A stretch of DNA of 49,514 bases from Alkalibacter sp964582705 (GTDB lineage: Bacteria; Bacillota; Clostridia; Eubacteriales; Alkalibacteraceae), in contig CAZOTE010000010.1 in the NCBI GenBank assembly GCA_964582705.1, positions 1-49,514 on the forward strand. The letters run 5' to 3'. Below, one piece after another: positions 1 through 7,986 of the stretch (position 1 is the stretch's first letter; each line of letters starts with the position of its first letter). Under the pieces are notes generated by a model. It made no database searches. It was not told the origin of the DNA and saw nothing but the letters and a program-made list of their open reading frames with translations. Both the position numbers and the translations under genes were made by a program.

Positions 1-820
1 GCAGCTCCGGTGGAGTTTTTTCAAGTACACTCTTAACTGTATCTATTATATTGTAAATCGTAGGCTCTATAGCTCTGTAAACCTGTTTTTCATTCAAAAT
101 GATAGTTCTAGGGAGACCTGAAACCAAATCCCTGCCTTTAATCTCAATCGTGTTGGTTTCGTCGAAGCCATACGCGCTGGCTACTTGCATTTTGATTACT
201 TCAGCAGTTTTTTCACCAATCATAAGGTTATGCGTGCTTCGAATAAATTGAATGATCGATTCATCAAAATCGTCTCCACCGGTTCTTATGGAGCTGGAAA
301 CTACCATGCCTCCCAGCGATATCACCGCAATATCCGTTGTTCCTCCTCCAATATCCACCACCATGCTTCCCATTGGCTCATTGACCGGCAGCCCTGCTCC
401 TACTGCTGTTGCCAATGCTTCCTCGATAAGTCCTACTTCCTTGGCACCCGACATCTGTGCGGCTTCTATTACCGCTTTTCTTTCAACTTCTGTAATGTCC
501 GAAGGTATGCCGATTAGAACTCTCGGCTTCGAGATGTTAAAGCCTTTCATGGCCTTTCCCATGAAATACTTGAGCATCTTCTGGGTTATGTTGAAGTCAG
601 CAATTACCCCTTCTTTTAGAGGCCTTACTGCTACGATGTTCCCCGGAGTTTTTCCTATCATTTTTTTTGCTTCTATTCCCACTGCAATTACCTGATTTGT
701 ATTTTTATCTATAGCTACAACGGAAGGTTCCCTTATTATTATACCTTTTCCCTTGACTGCAACTAAAGTATTTGCAGTCCCCAAGTCGATACCTATATAT
801 GCTTTATTAAATATTCCCAA
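1..820 (-). CDS. mreB: Rod shape-determining protein MreB (5' part, truncated by window edge)
   Basis: MreB is the bacterial actin that forms membrane-bound filaments and directs lateral wall synthesis. Translation from position 820 gives MGIFNKAYIGIDLGTANTL, which carries the actin-fold phosphate-1 loop (GIDLGTANT). Further on come the phosphate-2 loop VVDIGGGTTDIAVIS and SSIRTGGDDFDESII, all typical of MreB/Mbl. About 273 codons are present; the remaining C-terminal part lies beyond position 1. The start is a TTG with an AAAGGAG Shine-Dalgarno (SD) sequence 11 bases upstream, and no ATG is available nearby. A TTG start explains why the frame is easy to miss. The gene is last in this direction after maf, the usual clostridial neighbourhood (maf, often radC, then mreBCD). 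The family is certain; whether it is MreB or Mbl is less so. Confidence 0.95.
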   Translation of the reverse strand, partial: MGIFNKAYIGIDLGTANTLVAVKGKGIIIREPSVVAIDKNTNQVIAVGIEAKKMIGKTPGNIVAVRPLKEGVIADFNITQKMLKYFMGKAMKGFNISKPRVLIGIPSDITEVERKAVIEAAQMSGAKEVGLIEEALATAVGAGLPVNEPMGSMVVDIGGGTTDIAVISLGGMVVSSSIRTGGDDFDESIIQFIRSTHNLMIGEKTAEVIKMQVASAYGFDETNTIEIKGRDLVSGLPRTIILNEKQVYRAIEPTIYNIIDTVKSVLEKTPPEL

Positions 821-841
821 ATTGCTTCGTTCTCCTTTCAA

Positions 842-876
842 TATAAGACCCCATAAAACAAGTCTTATACATTATA
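842..876 (-). promoter_or_regulatory. Possible mreB -10 element followed by leader hairpin
   Basis: A TATAAT hexamer on the minus strand (871-876) lies 50 bases before the mreB start. It is followed at once by a perfect 8-bp inverted repeat (TATAAGAC at 842-849, GTCTTATA at 862-869). No convincing -35 box is visible, so the promoter is tentative. The repeat would form a stem-loop near the 5' end of the mRNA. Confidence 0.3.
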
Positions 877-952
877 CAACATTTATGCTTGCAACTGCCT
901 TAAAAAACATAAAAATATTTCAAATCAAATTAATTTTTCGGTCATGCAAACA

Positions 953-973
953 GGCCGCTTTTCTAAAGCGGCC
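953..973 (-). terminator. Hairpin downstream of maf
   Basis: A perfect 9-bp stem (GGCCGCTTT / AAAGCGGCC) with a 3-base loop lies in the 227-base gap between the end of maf and the start of mreB. The U-tract on the minus-strand transcript is weak; the other strand has the richer T-run. It probably ends the maf transcript, but only moderately well. Confidence 0.55.
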
Positions 974-1047
974 CGAAATTTCTTTTATTTTTCGAATTAT
1001 TCTAGTTTAAGCTTAGTGGCAGCCTTGTATTTAAACTCTGCCTTAGA

Positions 1048-1626
1048 TTACAATACGTTCATATCAAATTCCACCAGCATTTCTCCCAAAAGGCTTACCG
1101 GCAGTCCCATTACATTTGTATAGCAGCCTTCTATTTCATCTACCAGCAAAGCTCCTTTTCCAACGACAGAATAGGCTCCAGCCTTTTGCCAAGTCTCTCC
1201 TTCATTTATGAACTTTCTTATAAAGTCATCTTTTAATTTCATGAATTTCACTTTAGTCTTTTTATTGGTGAACATTCCCCTGTTTTCACTCGTATCAAAT
1301 ACGCATACCCCGGTAATTATTTCATGCACCTTTCCTGAAAGCTGCTGCAATATATCAAAAGCTTCTTGTTCCGTGGAAGGCATGCCAATTAGACTATCGT
1401 AAATGAGCATGGTATGTGCTGCAATTATCAAGGAGTCTTTATCCTTCAGCTCTTCTGCTGCTTTTAGGGCTTTCTCCAATGCTATTCTTTCGACATTTTC
1501 TTCAAAAGTCAGGTACTTGTCCACCTTTTCCTCAACATCGCTTTTATAAACTTCGAATTCCAAGCCCAGGTTTTCCAAGATCTCTTTTCTTCGAGTTGAT
1601 GTAGATGCCAAAATTATCTTTTTCAT
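1048..1626 (-). CDS. maf: Maf-like nucleotide pyrophosphatase family protein
   Basis: Maf proteins (192 residues here, normal length) are nucleoside triphosphate pyrophosphatases active on dTTP/UTP or modified nucleotides. The N-terminal ILASTSTRRKEIL, the middle LSGKVHEIITGVCVF and the C-terminal NVMGLPVSLL are family signatures. However, the usual AADT motif reads AAHT (His71) and the usual GKP reads GMP (Met82). The aspartate proposed to act in catalysis and the following lysine are therefore both replaced. The start at 1626 is preferred because AAGGGG lies 8 bases upstream; an ATG six bases earlier sits too close to it. It is co-transcribed with the DUF4321 gene 13 bases upstream. Family membership is clear; enzymatic activity is in doubt. 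Confidence 0.9.
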   Translation of the reverse strand: MKKIILASTSTRRKEILENLGLEFEVYKSDVEEKVDKYLTFEENVERIALEKALKAAEELKDKDSLIIAAHTMLIYDSLIGMPSTEQEAFDILQQLSGKVHEIITGVCVFDTSENRGMFTNKKTKVKFMKLKDDFIRKFINEGETWQKAGAYSVVGKGALLVDEIEGCYTNVMGLPVSLLGEMLVEFDMNVL

Positions 1627-1639
1627 ATGCATGACCCCT

Positions 1640-1900
1640 TTACTTTTTATAGAAAATCACGAAGCTTAAGATGAGAAAAACGATACTGCCTAAATTCAGT
1701 TTCACAACTAACCCCAGGTTAATTTTTAAGAAATTCAGGTCCACCAGCCACGAACTTGAAGCGTGATTAAACAGCCTGATATCAAACCCTTTGCCAAAAA
1801 CGGGTAAATATGGAGTCAACAGCTCTCCAATAAAAGTGCCCGCCACCAATGAAAAAACTACTATGAAGAAAAAAGTCCATTTTCCTGAGCTGATTTTCAT
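1640..1900 (-). CDS. DUF4321 family small membrane protein
   Basis: This is an 86-residue protein with two hydrophobic segments: FFFIVVFSLVAGTFIGELL near the N-terminus and a C-terminal LGSIVFLILSFVIFYK. The arrangement and the maf neighbourhood match the DUF4321 family of Clostridia, whose role is unknown. The start at 1900 follows GGAAAGGAG at ideal spacing. A longer reading to 1963 has no ribosome binding site and passes through the promoter, so it was rejected. It is the first gene of the DUF4321-maf transcript. Confidence 0.75.
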   Translation of the reverse strand: MKISSGKWTFFFIVVFSLVAGTFIGELLTPYLPVFGKGFDIRLFNHASSSWLVDLNFLKINLGLVVKLNLGSIVFLILSFVIFYKK

Positions 1901-1931
1901 AGCTACTCCTTTCCATCTGAATATTATATAT

Positions 1932-1960
1932 ATTATAAAGTATAAGCTCTCATGTGTAAA
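1932..1960 (-). promoter_or_regulatory. Sigma-A promoter of DUF4321-maf
   Basis: The minus strand shows a -35 TTTACA (1955-1960), exactly 17 bases, then -10 TATAAT (1932-1937). The first start codon is about 30 bases further on. This is a near-consensus vegetative promoter, so maf is uncoupled from the rnf operon upstream. Confidence 0.75.
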
Positions 1961-2030
1961 CACCTGCCTTAAAATTATACATTATACACAATAACCCATA
2001 TTTATACAGCTTTGAATTGTTATAAGGTAA

Positions 2031-2092
2031 AAACAAAACTCAGGTACCGTAAGCACCTGAGTCTGGAGGCGTCCGAAGCAAATCAGGACGCC
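2031..2092 (-). terminator. Terminator of the rnf operon (two hairpins)
   Basis: Downstream of rnfB the minus-strand RNA forms a first stem, GGCGTCC/GGACGCC (2068-2092). A second, ACTCAGGT/ACCTGAGT (2038-2062), is followed by TTTTGTTTTT. The second is a classical intrinsic terminator. Confidence 0.85.
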
Positions 2093-2112
2093 TTTAACTA
2101 TGAGCATTATAT

Positions 2113-2940
2113 TTACTGAGCCTGTTTTTCCTCTTTAAGCTTTTCAAGCTGACTGCTGATAGCCTTAGTCGGACACTTTTGCACGCATACCTGACATTCT
2201 GTACAGCCTTCATACTCGATTTTTGCCAGATTGTTTGCAAAAGATATGGTCTTTTCAGGGCAATTCTTGACGCAGATCTGACATCCGATGCAACCTACGC
2301 TGCAACTGGCTTTTACATCCTTGCCTTTATCCTTTGAGTTGCAGTCTATGTGCACTCCCTTGGACGCGGGCACGAGTGCTATTACCATTTTAGGGCATGC
2401 ATCGATACACTTTCCACAAGCGGTACATTTGTCGGGATCCACGACTGCCACTCCAGATTCTTTTATATGGATGGCATCAAAAGGGCATACCCTTTCGCAA
2501 GTTCCAAGTCCCATGCAGCCATATTGGCAGCCTTTATTTCCACCTGAAGCAATGTTCGCCTCCCTGCAGTCCATCACACCGTAATAATTCGACCTATTCT
2601 TTGCATTTTCAAACGTGCCGTTGCAGATAACTCTCGCTATCATTCTTTCACCGGTTTCCGCAGCAGCTCCTAAAATATCCGCTATCTTTTCCGCAGTTTC
2701 AGCACCACCTACGGGACATCCGTTTACAGGTGCTTCTCCTGCAGCAAGTGCAACGGCAAAGGCGTCACATCCCGGATATCCGCATCCGCCACAGTTCGCA
2801 CCGGGCAGCGCATCCTTAAGAAGGGGAACCTTTGGATCCACTTCGACTGCAAATACTTTAGAGGCATAAGCTAAACCTCCTCCGAACAACAAACCTAAAA
2901 TTCCGAGCCAAAAAACAGGAGTCAATAATTCGCCAGTCAT
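2113..2940 (-). CDS. rnfB: Rnf complex subunit RnfB, iron-sulfur electron-entry protein
   Basis: RnfB (275 residues) takes electrons from reduced ferredoxin and passes them into the membrane complex. An N-terminal membrane anchor (about residues 5-30) leads into the RnfB-type cluster motif NCGGCGYPGC, with Cys50, 53, 58 and 75. Several ferredoxin-type CxxCxxCxxxCP motifs follow, such as CTACGKCIDACP, CIGCQICVKNCP and CTECQVCVQKCP. The multi-cluster C-terminus is typical of clostridial and acetogen RnfB rather than the shorter proteobacterial form. It is the last gene of rnfCDGEAB, 11 bases after rnfA, and precedes a strong terminator. Confidence 0.97.
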   Translation of the reverse strand: MTGELLTPVFWLGILGLLFGGGLAYASKVFAVEVDPKVPLLKDALPGANCGGCGYPGCDAFAVALAAGEAPVNGCPVGGAETAEKIADILGAAAETGERMIARVICNGTFENAKNRSNYYGVMDCREANIASGGNKGCQYGCMGLGTCERVCPFDAIHIKESGVAVVDPDKCTACGKCIDACPKMVIALVPASKGVHIDCNSKDKGKDVKASCSVGCIGCQICVKNCPEKTISFANNLAKIEYEGCTECQVCVQKCPTKAISSQLEKLKEEKQAQ

Positions 2941-2951
2941 CTAAGCACCTC

Positions 2952-3527
2952 CTATAATAATCCCTGGAATCCCAGAAACGCCATGGACATAAGGCTGGCT
3001 GTCAAAAGTGCTATAGGAAATCCCTCAAGGGGCTTGGGAACATCTGAAACGACAAGTCTCTCCCTGATTCCTGCAAACAGCACGATTGCCAGCGTAAATC
3101 CAACAGCGGCTCCAAAACCATGGAATATAGTTTCGATAAAATTGTATTCTTCCTGAATGTTAAGTATGGCCACACCCAATACTGCACAGTTGGTAGTGAT
3201 AAGTGGCAGATAAACACCCAGTGCCTGGTATAGAGTAGGACTGGATTTTTGAATAACCATCTCCACAAACTGCACCAGTGATGCTATTACGAGTATGAAG
3301 GCAATGGTTTGAAGGTATCCTAGACCAAATGGCTCCAACACGGCATACTGAATCACGAAGGTTATGGCTGACGCCAAAACCATTACAAATGTCACGGCAG
3401 CGCCCATGCCCACAGCGGTTTCAACCTGCTTTGAAACCCCAAGGAATGGACATATCCCCAAAAACCTAGAAAGAACAAAGTTGTTGACAAGTATCGCGCT
3501 TAATAAAATAATAAATAATTGTACCAT
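2952..3527 (-). CDS. rnfA: Rnf complex membrane subunit RnfA
   Basis: RnfA (191 residues, six predicted membrane helices) is one of two pseudo-symmetric core subunits of the ion-translocating ferredoxin:NAD+ oxidoreductase. It shows NNFVLSRFLGICPFLG (Cys26) and TTNCAVLGVA (Cys114). These are the half-sites that, with RnfE, are known in the family to hold an iron-sulfur centre within the membrane. The start is an ATG with GGGGGATTAAG just upstream. The gene sits between rnfE and rnfB with only 11-12 base gaps. Confidence 0.97.
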   Translation of the reverse strand: MVQLFIILLSAILVNNFVLSRFLGICPFLGVSKQVETAVGMGAAVTFVMVLASAITFVIQYAVLEPFGLGYLQTIAFILVIASLVQFVEMVIQKSSPTLYQALGVYLPLITTNCAVLGVAILNIQEEYNFIETIFHGFGAAVGFTLAIVLFAGIRERLVVSDVPKPLEGFPIALLTASLMSMAFLGFQGLL

Positions 3528-3539
3528 CTTAATCCCCCT

Positions 3540-4130
3540 CTACTTCGATGCCGAAACTTTATTTAAAAGTCCCAACAACAGTCCTAAAGTAAGAAACGCG
3601 CCTGGAGGCAATATCATCATGATCGCCGGTTCAAAGCTTCCGCCGAATACAGAAATGCCAAAAATGCTTCCCGCTCCAAACAATTCTCTGATAGATCCTA
3701 AAATCGTAAGCGATAGGGTAAAACCAAGACCCATTCCTATTCCGTCGGCCAGGGAATTTAAAACGTCATTTTTAGACGCAAAGGACTCTGCCCTCGCCAG
3801 TATTACACAGTTTACAACTATAAGAGGAATAAAGATTCCCAAAGCTTTATCCAAATCCGGAAAATATGCCTTTAGAAGCATGCCTACTATTGTTACGAAG
3901 GACGCGATGATTACTATAAACGCCGGTATACGGATCTTGTCCGGTATCTGCTTTTTAATAAGAGAAATAACCACATTAGACCCTACCAGTACAACCATAG
4001 TAGCCAAACCCATTCCCAAACCGTTCATCGCCGCAGTAGTTACAGCCAGCGTCGGACATAGCCCCAACATCAATTTAAAAATTGGGTTTTCGGGAATAAT
4101 TCCATTAAATAAATTCTTACTGAAATTCAT
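3540..4130 (-). CDS. rnfE: Rnf complex membrane subunit RnfE
   Basis: RnfE (196 residues) is the homologous partner of RnfA, with opposite membrane topology. Conserved LMLGLCPTLAVT (Cys25) and VVNCVILARAE (Cys108) mirror the RnfA half-sites. About six hydrophobic helices are visible. It lies between rnfG (18 bases upstream) and rnfA (12 bases downstream). A 273-codon antisense frame over this gene has no ribosome binding site and reads as a shadow. Confidence 0.97.
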   Translation of the reverse strand: MNFSKNLFNGIIPENPIFKLMLGLCPTLAVTTAAMNGLGMGLATMVVLVGSNVVISLIKKQIPDKIRIPAFIVIIASFVTIVGMLLKAYFPDLDKALGIFIPLIVVNCVILARAESFASKNDVLNSLADGIGMGLGFTLSLTILGSIRELFGAGSIFGISVFGGSFEPAIMMILPPGAFLTLGLLLGLLNKVSASK

Positions 4131-4148
4131 TATTATTGCACCTCCACC

Positions 4149-4739
4149 CTACTTATTTAATTCGTTGAACATTTCTATTGAATAATTGACTCCCTGGGCA
4201 ATAGCCTCGGTGGTTATCGTAGCACCGGTTATTGCGCTGATCTCATTTTGACCTGGAGTTCCGCTTTTGATAACTTGAAGCGGAGATGTGGCCGATTGAT
4301 TTTCGAATTGAGCCATGAAGCTGCCGTCTGTGGCTTTAGCCCCAAGTCCAGGAGTTTCCGTATGACTGACAATTCGCATTCCGGTAACGGTTCCGTCTAT
4401 CGATATTCCGGTAAGTACCGTAATTTCTCCACCATACGCTCTTGGAACGGATTTAAAGGTATACCCAACAGCTTGACCTGCGGAAATCCCTTCGTAAACT
4501 TCCTCGATCACTTCCAGGTTATCAAACCCCAAAGATTGTGCCGCTGCACTAATCAAGTCTTCGTCCAGCTGCTGAAATTCTTCAGCATCACCCAATACTT
4601 CCATTCTTGCCTTCTCATTTTCCAGTCTTATCTGTTCGGCAATGACATCTTTAGTGACGTAATTTGTAGCTCCTAAAAGGAGTGCTGCTATGCCGGATAT
4701 TATGAAGAGCACCAGTGAAAGCCTTCCTATCTCACGCAT
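4149..4739 (-). CDS. rnfG: Rnf complex FMN-binding subunit RnfG
   Basis: RnfG (196 residues) carries a covalently bound FMN and relays electrons on the outer face of the membrane. One N-terminal helix (residues 7-27) anchors an FMN-binding domain ending in SAITGATITTEA. Thr174 of TGAT is the expected attachment residue. The acidic residue often found three positions before the TGAT threonine pair is a serine here (Ser168). The start overlaps the end of rnfD by 8 bases, showing translational coupling. Attachment of FMN normally needs an ApbE flavin transferase, which is not in this window. Confidence 0.95.
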   Translation of the reverse strand: MREIGRLSLVLFIISGIAALLLGATNYVTKDVIAEQIRLENEKARMEVLGDAEEFQQLDEDLISAAAQSLGFDNLEVIEEVYEGISAGQAVGYTFKSVPRAYGGEITVLTGISIDGTVTGMRIVSHTETPGLGAKATDGSFMAQFENQSATSPLQVIKSGTPGQNEISAITGATITTEAIAQGVNYSIEMFNELNK

Positions 4740-5676
4740 CGCCTTTCACCTCCCCGTATAATCTTGGCATTGAATACCTTTCGATAAGCGGAGTAGCGAC
4801 ATTCATAAGCAATATCGAGTAGGAAACACCTTCCGGGTATCCTCCCCAAAGCCTTATGACGCTTGTAACAACTCCACATCCAACTGCATAAATAATCTGG
4901 CCTTTGACCGTTACAGGGGAAGATGAATAATCTGTCGCCATGAAAAACGCTCCTAGCATCAAGCCACCCGCCATCGCATGGTACAAAGGATCTTGTCCCG
5001 ACGCAAGGGTCAGCACCATTACAGTTCCGATAAACACGACAGGGATTCTCCAGCTGATTACCTGCCTTACTATAAGATAAATACCTCCTAGAAGTATCGC
5101 CAAAGTTGATACCTCTCCTATTGAACCTGACACATTTCCCATGAAAAGGTCCATGTAGCTCGGAAGAGACGCCGCTGCCGCTTCTCCCCCCTCCTTAAGA
5201 AGTCCCAAAGGTGTAGCCGCAGTGGCGCTATCGGTGATAAATGCTGCAGAAGTCATCCTGGTGGGCCAAGATGCGAGCAGGAATGCTCTAGCCGCCAATG
5301 CCGGGTTAATAAAGTTTTGCCCTATCCCCCCAAAGCACTGCTTTACAATTCCTATGGCAAATACAGACCCGATAACGGCTAGCCACCATGGAGCTGTAAC
5401 AGGCATGTTAAATGCCAGCAAAATTCCGGTTACCACTGCGCTCCAGTCGGTAACTGTAACCTGTCTTTTCATTACATACTTTTGTAAAAGTGCTTCAGTG
5501 ACTACACAGGAAGCTATGCATAACAATGTTATTATTGCCGTGTTGATTCCAAAATAAATAATTCCCGCCGCAAATGCAGGCAAAAGCGCTATCACAACGT
5601 CCCTCATTATTGTTCCCGTACTGTGAGAAGCCCTGATATGCGGTGAGGACGATACGGTTAAAAGTTGCTCGTTCAT
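4732..5676 (-). CDS. rnfD: Rnf complex membrane subunit RnfD
   Basis: RnfD (314 residues) is a polytopic membrane subunit related to NqrB and carries a second covalent FMN. TDSATAATPLG places the flavinylated threonine at Thr155. Hydrophobic segments begin near residue 27 and continue to the C-terminus. The N-terminal SSSPHIRASHST is typical of the family. The gene is preceded by rnfC with a 15-base gap holding AGGAGG, and overlaps rnfG. Confidence 0.96.
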   Translation of the reverse strand: MNEQLLTVSSSPHIRASHSTGTIMRDVVIALLPAFAAGIIYFGINTAIITLLCIASCVVTEALLQKYVMKRQVTVTDWSAVVTGILLAFNMPVTAPWWLAVIGSVFAIGIVKQCFGGIGQNFINPALAARAFLLASWPTRMTSAAFITDSATAATPLGLLKEGGEAAAASLPSYMDLFMGNVSGSIGEVSTLAILLGGIYLIVRQVISWRIPVVFIGTVMVLTLASGQDPLYHAMAGGLMLGAFFMATDYSSSPVTVKGQIIYAVGCGVVTSVIRLWGGYPEGVSYSILLMNVATPLIERYSMPRLYGEVKGDA

Positions 5677-5691
5677 GATCAGTTATCCCTC

Positions 5692-7023
5692 CTAATTTCC
5701 TTTTCTGCTGCTGGCTATTATTTCCCGCTTTGCAACTCTGATTGACGATACAAGGGTTAGCTTGGCAGGACATATAAATGAGCAGCTGCCGCATTCGATG
5801 CAATCAAGAGCATTATAGCTTTTACATTTCTCGAAATCGCCTTTTATCGAATATGCGGAAAGATACAATGGGAGAAGCTTAACCGGACAAACGCCAACGC
5901 ATTTGCCGCATCTTATACATTGAGAAGGTTCCGGTATAAAAGCATCTGTTTTATTAAGACATAGAATTCCCGATGTCGCCTTTATGACAGGTATGTCAGC
6001 CGAAAACTGAGCAACCCCCATCATGGGTCCGCCGTTTATGATCTTTGCAGGTTCTTCGGAGAAGCCTCCGCACTCTTCAATCAAGTGATTTACAGGAGTT
6101 CCTATCTTTGCAACCAGTGTCTGTGGATCTTTAATAGCGCTTCCTGTAACGGTAACTACCCTTTCGATCAAAGGCATGCCTATTCTGATGGCATCACTTA
6201 CAGCGTAGGCAGTACCTACGTTTGTAACGACTACGCCTGCATCCATTGGCAGTGCTCCTGATGGAACTTCCCTGCCGGTGACTGCTGTTATAAGCTGCTT
6301 TTCAGACCCTTGAGGATATTTAGTATGAAGGGAATATACCTCAATCTGGTTTTTGTCGTCGATAGCATTGTAAATCGCATCAATAGCCTCAGGTTTATTG
6401 TCTTCGATGCCTATGTAGCCTTTTTCCACGCCTAGAACCTTCATCATAGCCTTGAGTCCATATACGATTTTTTCGGGAAAATCTCTCATAAGATGATCAT
6501 CCGTAGTCAGATAAGGCTCACACTCCGCTGCATTTATGAGGACGTAATCAATTTTTTTATCCGGTGGAGGAGACAATTTGACATGCGTGGGGAAAGTTGC
6601 TCCTCCAAGGCCAACGATTCCTGCACCGAGGATTATGTCTTTGATCTCCTGGGGGGATAATGATTCCATCTCGCCCTTTGGCTGAACTTCTTCGCTCAAG
6701 GTTTCTTCCATGTCGTTTTTAATGACTACCGACATAACCTTCTGACCGTTAGGGTGTAGCCTAGGTTCCACTGCCACAACCTGTCCCGAAACGCTGGAGT
6801 GAATCGGCGCAGATACAAATCCACTGGCTTCACCGATTTTTTGACCCTTCTTTACCAAGTCTCCTTTTTTTACTATCGGATTACAAGGAGCTCCAATATG
6901 CAATGACATCGGTATCACTACGGTTTCCGGGGGACTTGCTGATTTTAACGGTTTGTCTTTCGTCAACTCTTTTCTATAAGGTGGGTGTATCCCTCCCCTA
7001 AAAGTTGAATGTTTAATGTCCAT
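5692..7023 (-). CDS. rnfC: Rnf complex NADH-binding subunit RnfC
   Basis: RnfC (443 residues) is the peripheral subunit where NAD+ is reduced. The N-terminal FRGGIHPP is a family hallmark. GIVGLGGATFPTHVK is the glycine-rich nucleotide/flavin site shared with NuoF. Two C-terminal ferredoxin motifs, CIRCGKCVGVCP and CIECGSCSFICP, each hold a [4Fe-4S] cluster. The ATG at 7023 follows GAGGTG at good spacing. As first gene of rnfCDGEAB it defines the operon start. The length is close to that of other clostridial RnfC and shorter than the enterobacterial form, which has a long C-terminal tail. Confidence 0.97.
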   Translation of the reverse strand: MDIKHSTFRGGIHPPYRKELTKDKPLKSASPPETVVIPMSLHIGAPCNPIVKKGDLVKKGQKIGEASGFVSAPIHSSVSGQVVAVEPRLHPNGQKVMSVVIKNDMEETLSEEVQPKGEMESLSPQEIKDIILGAGIVGLGGATFPTHVKLSPPPDKKIDYVLINAAECEPYLTTDDHLMRDFPEKIVYGLKAMMKVLGVEKGYIGIEDNKPEAIDAIYNAIDDKNQIEVYSLHTKYPQGSEKQLITAVTGREVPSGALPMDAGVVVTNVGTAYAVSDAIRIGMPLIERVVTVTGSAIKDPQTLVAKIGTPVNHLIEECGGFSEEPAKIINGGPMMGVAQFSADIPVIKATSGILCLNKTDAFIPEPSQCIRCGKCVGVCPVKLLPLYLSAYSIKGDFEKCKSYNALDCIECGSCSFICPAKLTLVSSIRVAKREIIASSRKGN

Positions 7024-7375
7024 TTCTTAAACACCTCGCATTATATGAATATTGTATACAGTTTTTCGACTTCCACATTATATCATACTATTAATTCTTT
7101 TGTTTGTTAATAATAAGACGTGTGCGGCGAGCCGATTGTTCTAATTTTAATACAACATGCTGAATAAATAAAGCTTTTTTCAAGATAATTAAATTATATT
7201 AGCTTTATTCCGAACATTTTCTTGTTTTAATGTAATTATGTACGGTTTACTATTTCTTGAATGATAAATTGTAAACGATGTGCAGTCTATGCACCAAAAA
7301 AACATCCTTGTTTTTAATAATAAAGTTTTTATCCTGTTTTATTAAACTTGATTTTTGTTCTTTTTGCACATAATC
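7024..7375 (-). promoter_or_regulatory. Intergenic control region upstream of rnfC
   Basis: This 350-base AT-rich stretch holds no gene. An extended -10, TGATATAAT on the minus strand (7077-7085), lies 54 bases before the rnfC start, without a clear -35. Upstream are a 9-bp inverted repeat (AATAAAGCT 7167-7175, AGCTTTATT 7201-7209) and a 32-bp dyad bounded by GTTTAC (7245-7250) and GTAAAC (7271-7276), which is symmetric over 11 bases per arm with one mismatch. There is also a perfect GTGCA/TGCAC stem (7280-7294). The dyads could be regulator sites; none matches a factor I can name. Confidence 0.5.
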
Positions 7376-7414
7376 TTAAAAGAACTTTGTTCATCAAGAA
7401 CAAAGCTCTTTTAA
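7376..7414 (-). terminator. Terminator of the hydrogenase-like signalling cluster
   Basis: A 17-bp stem with one G-U pair and a 5-base loop runs through the last codons of the HATPase gene; its stop codon lies in the loop. The distal arm ends UUCUUUUAA, so the U-rich part is inside the stem. It separates this cluster from the rnf operon. Confidence 0.65.
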
Positions 7415-7939
7415 TTCTTCTTCAACGTGGTTTTTAATCCAACTGACGACCTGAATGTTGTCCAGAGGAACCTTCTCTCCTATCATATTACGTATTTCTC
7501 TCGTGTCTAGTATGAATTTTTTTTCTCTATAGGAATGTTCGTAAATTAAATTCGCATCGCTTAGTCCAAGCACCAATGACGTTATGGTCTTAGGCATGTC
7601 CCCCAAAGGAGCTCTGTCTATGTGATCGTATTTAAACTTCACCTTAACCGCCGTTCCCATACCAACCTTGGACAATATGTCCAAGCTTCCTTCACACTGT
7701 TTTGCAGCGGCTTCAAATAAGGAAATGCCCAGACCTACAGGTCTGGTCGTCCGACTGGTGACAAAGGGGTTTTTCACATTTTCCAAAACATCCTTGGGTA
7801 TACCCTTGCCGTTGTCTACGATTCTTATCTTTAATAGATTTTTGTCTACATCTTCGTTTATAGACAGCTTTATAAGGCTCGCATCTCCTCGTATGGAGTT
7901 TTCCACGATATCCATTATGTGAAGAGAGAGTTCTTTCAT
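7394..7939 (-). CDS. HATPase-domain ATP-binding protein
   Basis: This 181-residue protein has a GHKL/HATPase_c domain. The N-box is DIVENSI (Glu13, Asn14), the G1 box DNGKGIP (Asp42-Gly46) and the G2 box VGLGISL (Gly69-Gly71). There is no phospho-accepting histidine domain and no membrane segment, so it is not a complete histidine kinase. The last 60 residues form an unrecognised extension. It is the last gene of the six-gene cluster, 47 bases after the PHP gene. It may phosphorylate or sequester a partner, by analogy with anti-sigma kinases. That role is inference. Confidence 0.8.
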   Translation of the reverse strand: MKELSLHIMDIVENSIRGDASLIKLSINEDVDKNLLKIRIVDNGKGIPKDVLENVKNPFVTSRTTRPVGLGISLFEAAAKQCEGSLDILSKVGMGTAVKVKFKYDHIDRAPLGDMPKTITSLVLGLSDANLIYEHSYREKKFILDTREIRNMIGEKVPLDNIQVVSWIKNHVEEELKELCS

Positions 7940-7986
7940 TTAATCACACCTTTTAAATTGTAAGATTTAAGTATTTCATGGATTAT

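Noticed and set aside
252..695. Plus-strand frame opposite mreB
   Set aside because: The minus strand encodes unmistakable MreB motifs, so this frame is a shadow.
3364..4185. A 273-codon plus-strand frame opposite rnfE and the start of rnfA
   Set aside because: It lacks a ribosome binding site and its translation is low-complexity (Pro/Ile/Lys-rich). The opposite strand encodes well-conserved RnfE and RnfA.
2113..7023. Reading the complex as Na+-NQR rather than Rnf
   Set aside because: A multi-cluster RnfB and a ferredoxin-motif RnfC are present, and there is no NqrF, so Rnf is the right family.
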